A stretch of 6,876 nt of DNA from Rudaea sp. (lineage in GTDB: Bacteria; Pseudomonadota; Gammaproteobacteria; Xanthomonadales; Rhodanobacteraceae): NCBI GenBank assembly GCA_025934455.1, contig JAICYA010000106.1:1-6876 (forward strand), read 5' to 3'. Each line of letters begins with the position of its first letter. Positions within the stretch are counted from its first letter, which is position 1. Under the pieces are notes generated by a model. That model searched no databases. It was not told where the DNA came from and saw nothing but the letters and a program-made list of their open reading frames with translations. Below, piece after piece: positions 6,583-6,876 of the stretch. The position numbers were made by a program, and so were the translations under genes.

Positions 6583-6876
6583 GGAAGCCGAATCGGCGAT
6601 GGCCTGGCGCAATGCGACGACGGTGATGCGTGCACACTCGCGCAGATCCGCAGCCAGGCGGTCTCCGTGCGCTTCGAATTCATCGCTCGACATCTGCAGT
6701 AGCGTACCTGCCAAGGTGGCGAGCCGCACGGCACCGACGTTGGCGCTGACGCCCTTGAGCGCGTGCGCGACATTCGGAACGATTGCGTAGCTACGGTTGG
6801 CGAAAGCGTCGGAAAGCTGCTGGCAAGCGCGGGCAATGTCGATCTCGGCTTGCGACAGCAATTTGCGCAGGAAGCC
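6547..6876 (-). CDS. rpfC: RpfC-type hybrid sensor kinase, C-terminal Hpt domain only
   Basis: The minus-strand frame is open from the window edge (6876) to TAG at 6549-6547, giving 109 residues of a longer protein. They form a histidine phosphotransfer domain: four-helix pattern with AHALKGVSANVGA, whose His (codon 6765-6763) is the phosphoacceptor. RpfC of Xanthomonas is a membrane hybrid kinase ending in exactly such a domain, and sits tail to tail with rpfF. That position and the presence of RpfG give the name. The kinase core, receiver and membrane parts lie beyond the window, so another Hpt-bearing kinase cannot be fully excluded. After the Hpt helix bundle comes a short Ser/Gly-rich tail, SASSGGSTGT. 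The last 36 bases of the gene overlap the end of rpfF. Confidence 0.8.
   Translation of the reverse strand, partial: GFLRKLLSQAEIDIARACQQLSDAFANRSYAIVPNVAHALKGVSANVGAVRLATLAGTLLQMSSDEFEAHGDRLAADLRECARITVVALRQAIADSASSGGSTGTLHLN

Noticed and set aside
1..6876. tRNA, rRNA, CRISPR array, insertion sequence, attachment site or long direct repeats
   Set aside because: None was seen by reading both strands; no repeated spacers, terminal inverted repeats or transposase motifs are present.

Overview
The window reads as chromosomal DNA of a gammaproteobacterium of the Lysobacterales (Xanthomonadales). The basis is a housekeeping block recJ-prfB-lysS next to genes for the diffusible signal factor (DSF, rpf) quorum-sensing system: rpfG, rpfF and the end of rpfC. 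That neighbourhood is typical of Xanthomonas and its relatives. The exact genus cannot be told from the sequence alone. Coding density is high and GC is about 60-65% overall, lower towards the right.

Layout. Bases 1-120 are the last 39 codons of recJ (+). A 50-base gap holds a weak terminator-like hairpin and a perfect 7-bp inverted repeat. Bases 171-1296 are prfB (release factor 2), split by the classical programmed +1 frameshift at 243-249. Bases 1315-2817 are lysS (lysyl-tRNA synthetase), 18 bases after prfB and probably co-transcribed. A 162-base gap follows. Then come rpfG (2980-4017; receiver plus HD-GYP), a small acyl carrier protein (4138-4398), a FabF-type ketosynthase (4400-5656), and an RpfF-type crotonase (5710-6582), all on +. 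The end of a histidine kinase, seen only as an Hpt domain and called rpfC, runs on the minus strand from 6876 to 6547. Its 3' end overlaps that of rpfF.

How the genes work together. RpfF makes an unsaturated fatty-acid signal from 3-hydroxyacyl-ACP. RpfC senses the signal and passes phosphate through its Hpt domain to RpfG. RpfG then degrades cyclic di-GMP. The unusual element is the carrier protein/ketosynthase pair wedged between rpfG and rpfF, where as I recall Xanthomonas has the acyl-CoA ligase gene rpfB next to rpfF. Together with an altered substrate-pocket motif in RpfF, this suggests a signal-synthesis module with its own acyl carrier and condensing enzyme, perhaps making a variant signal. 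That part is inference. The gene identities of prfB, lysS, rpfG, the ACP and the KS are well supported by motifs.
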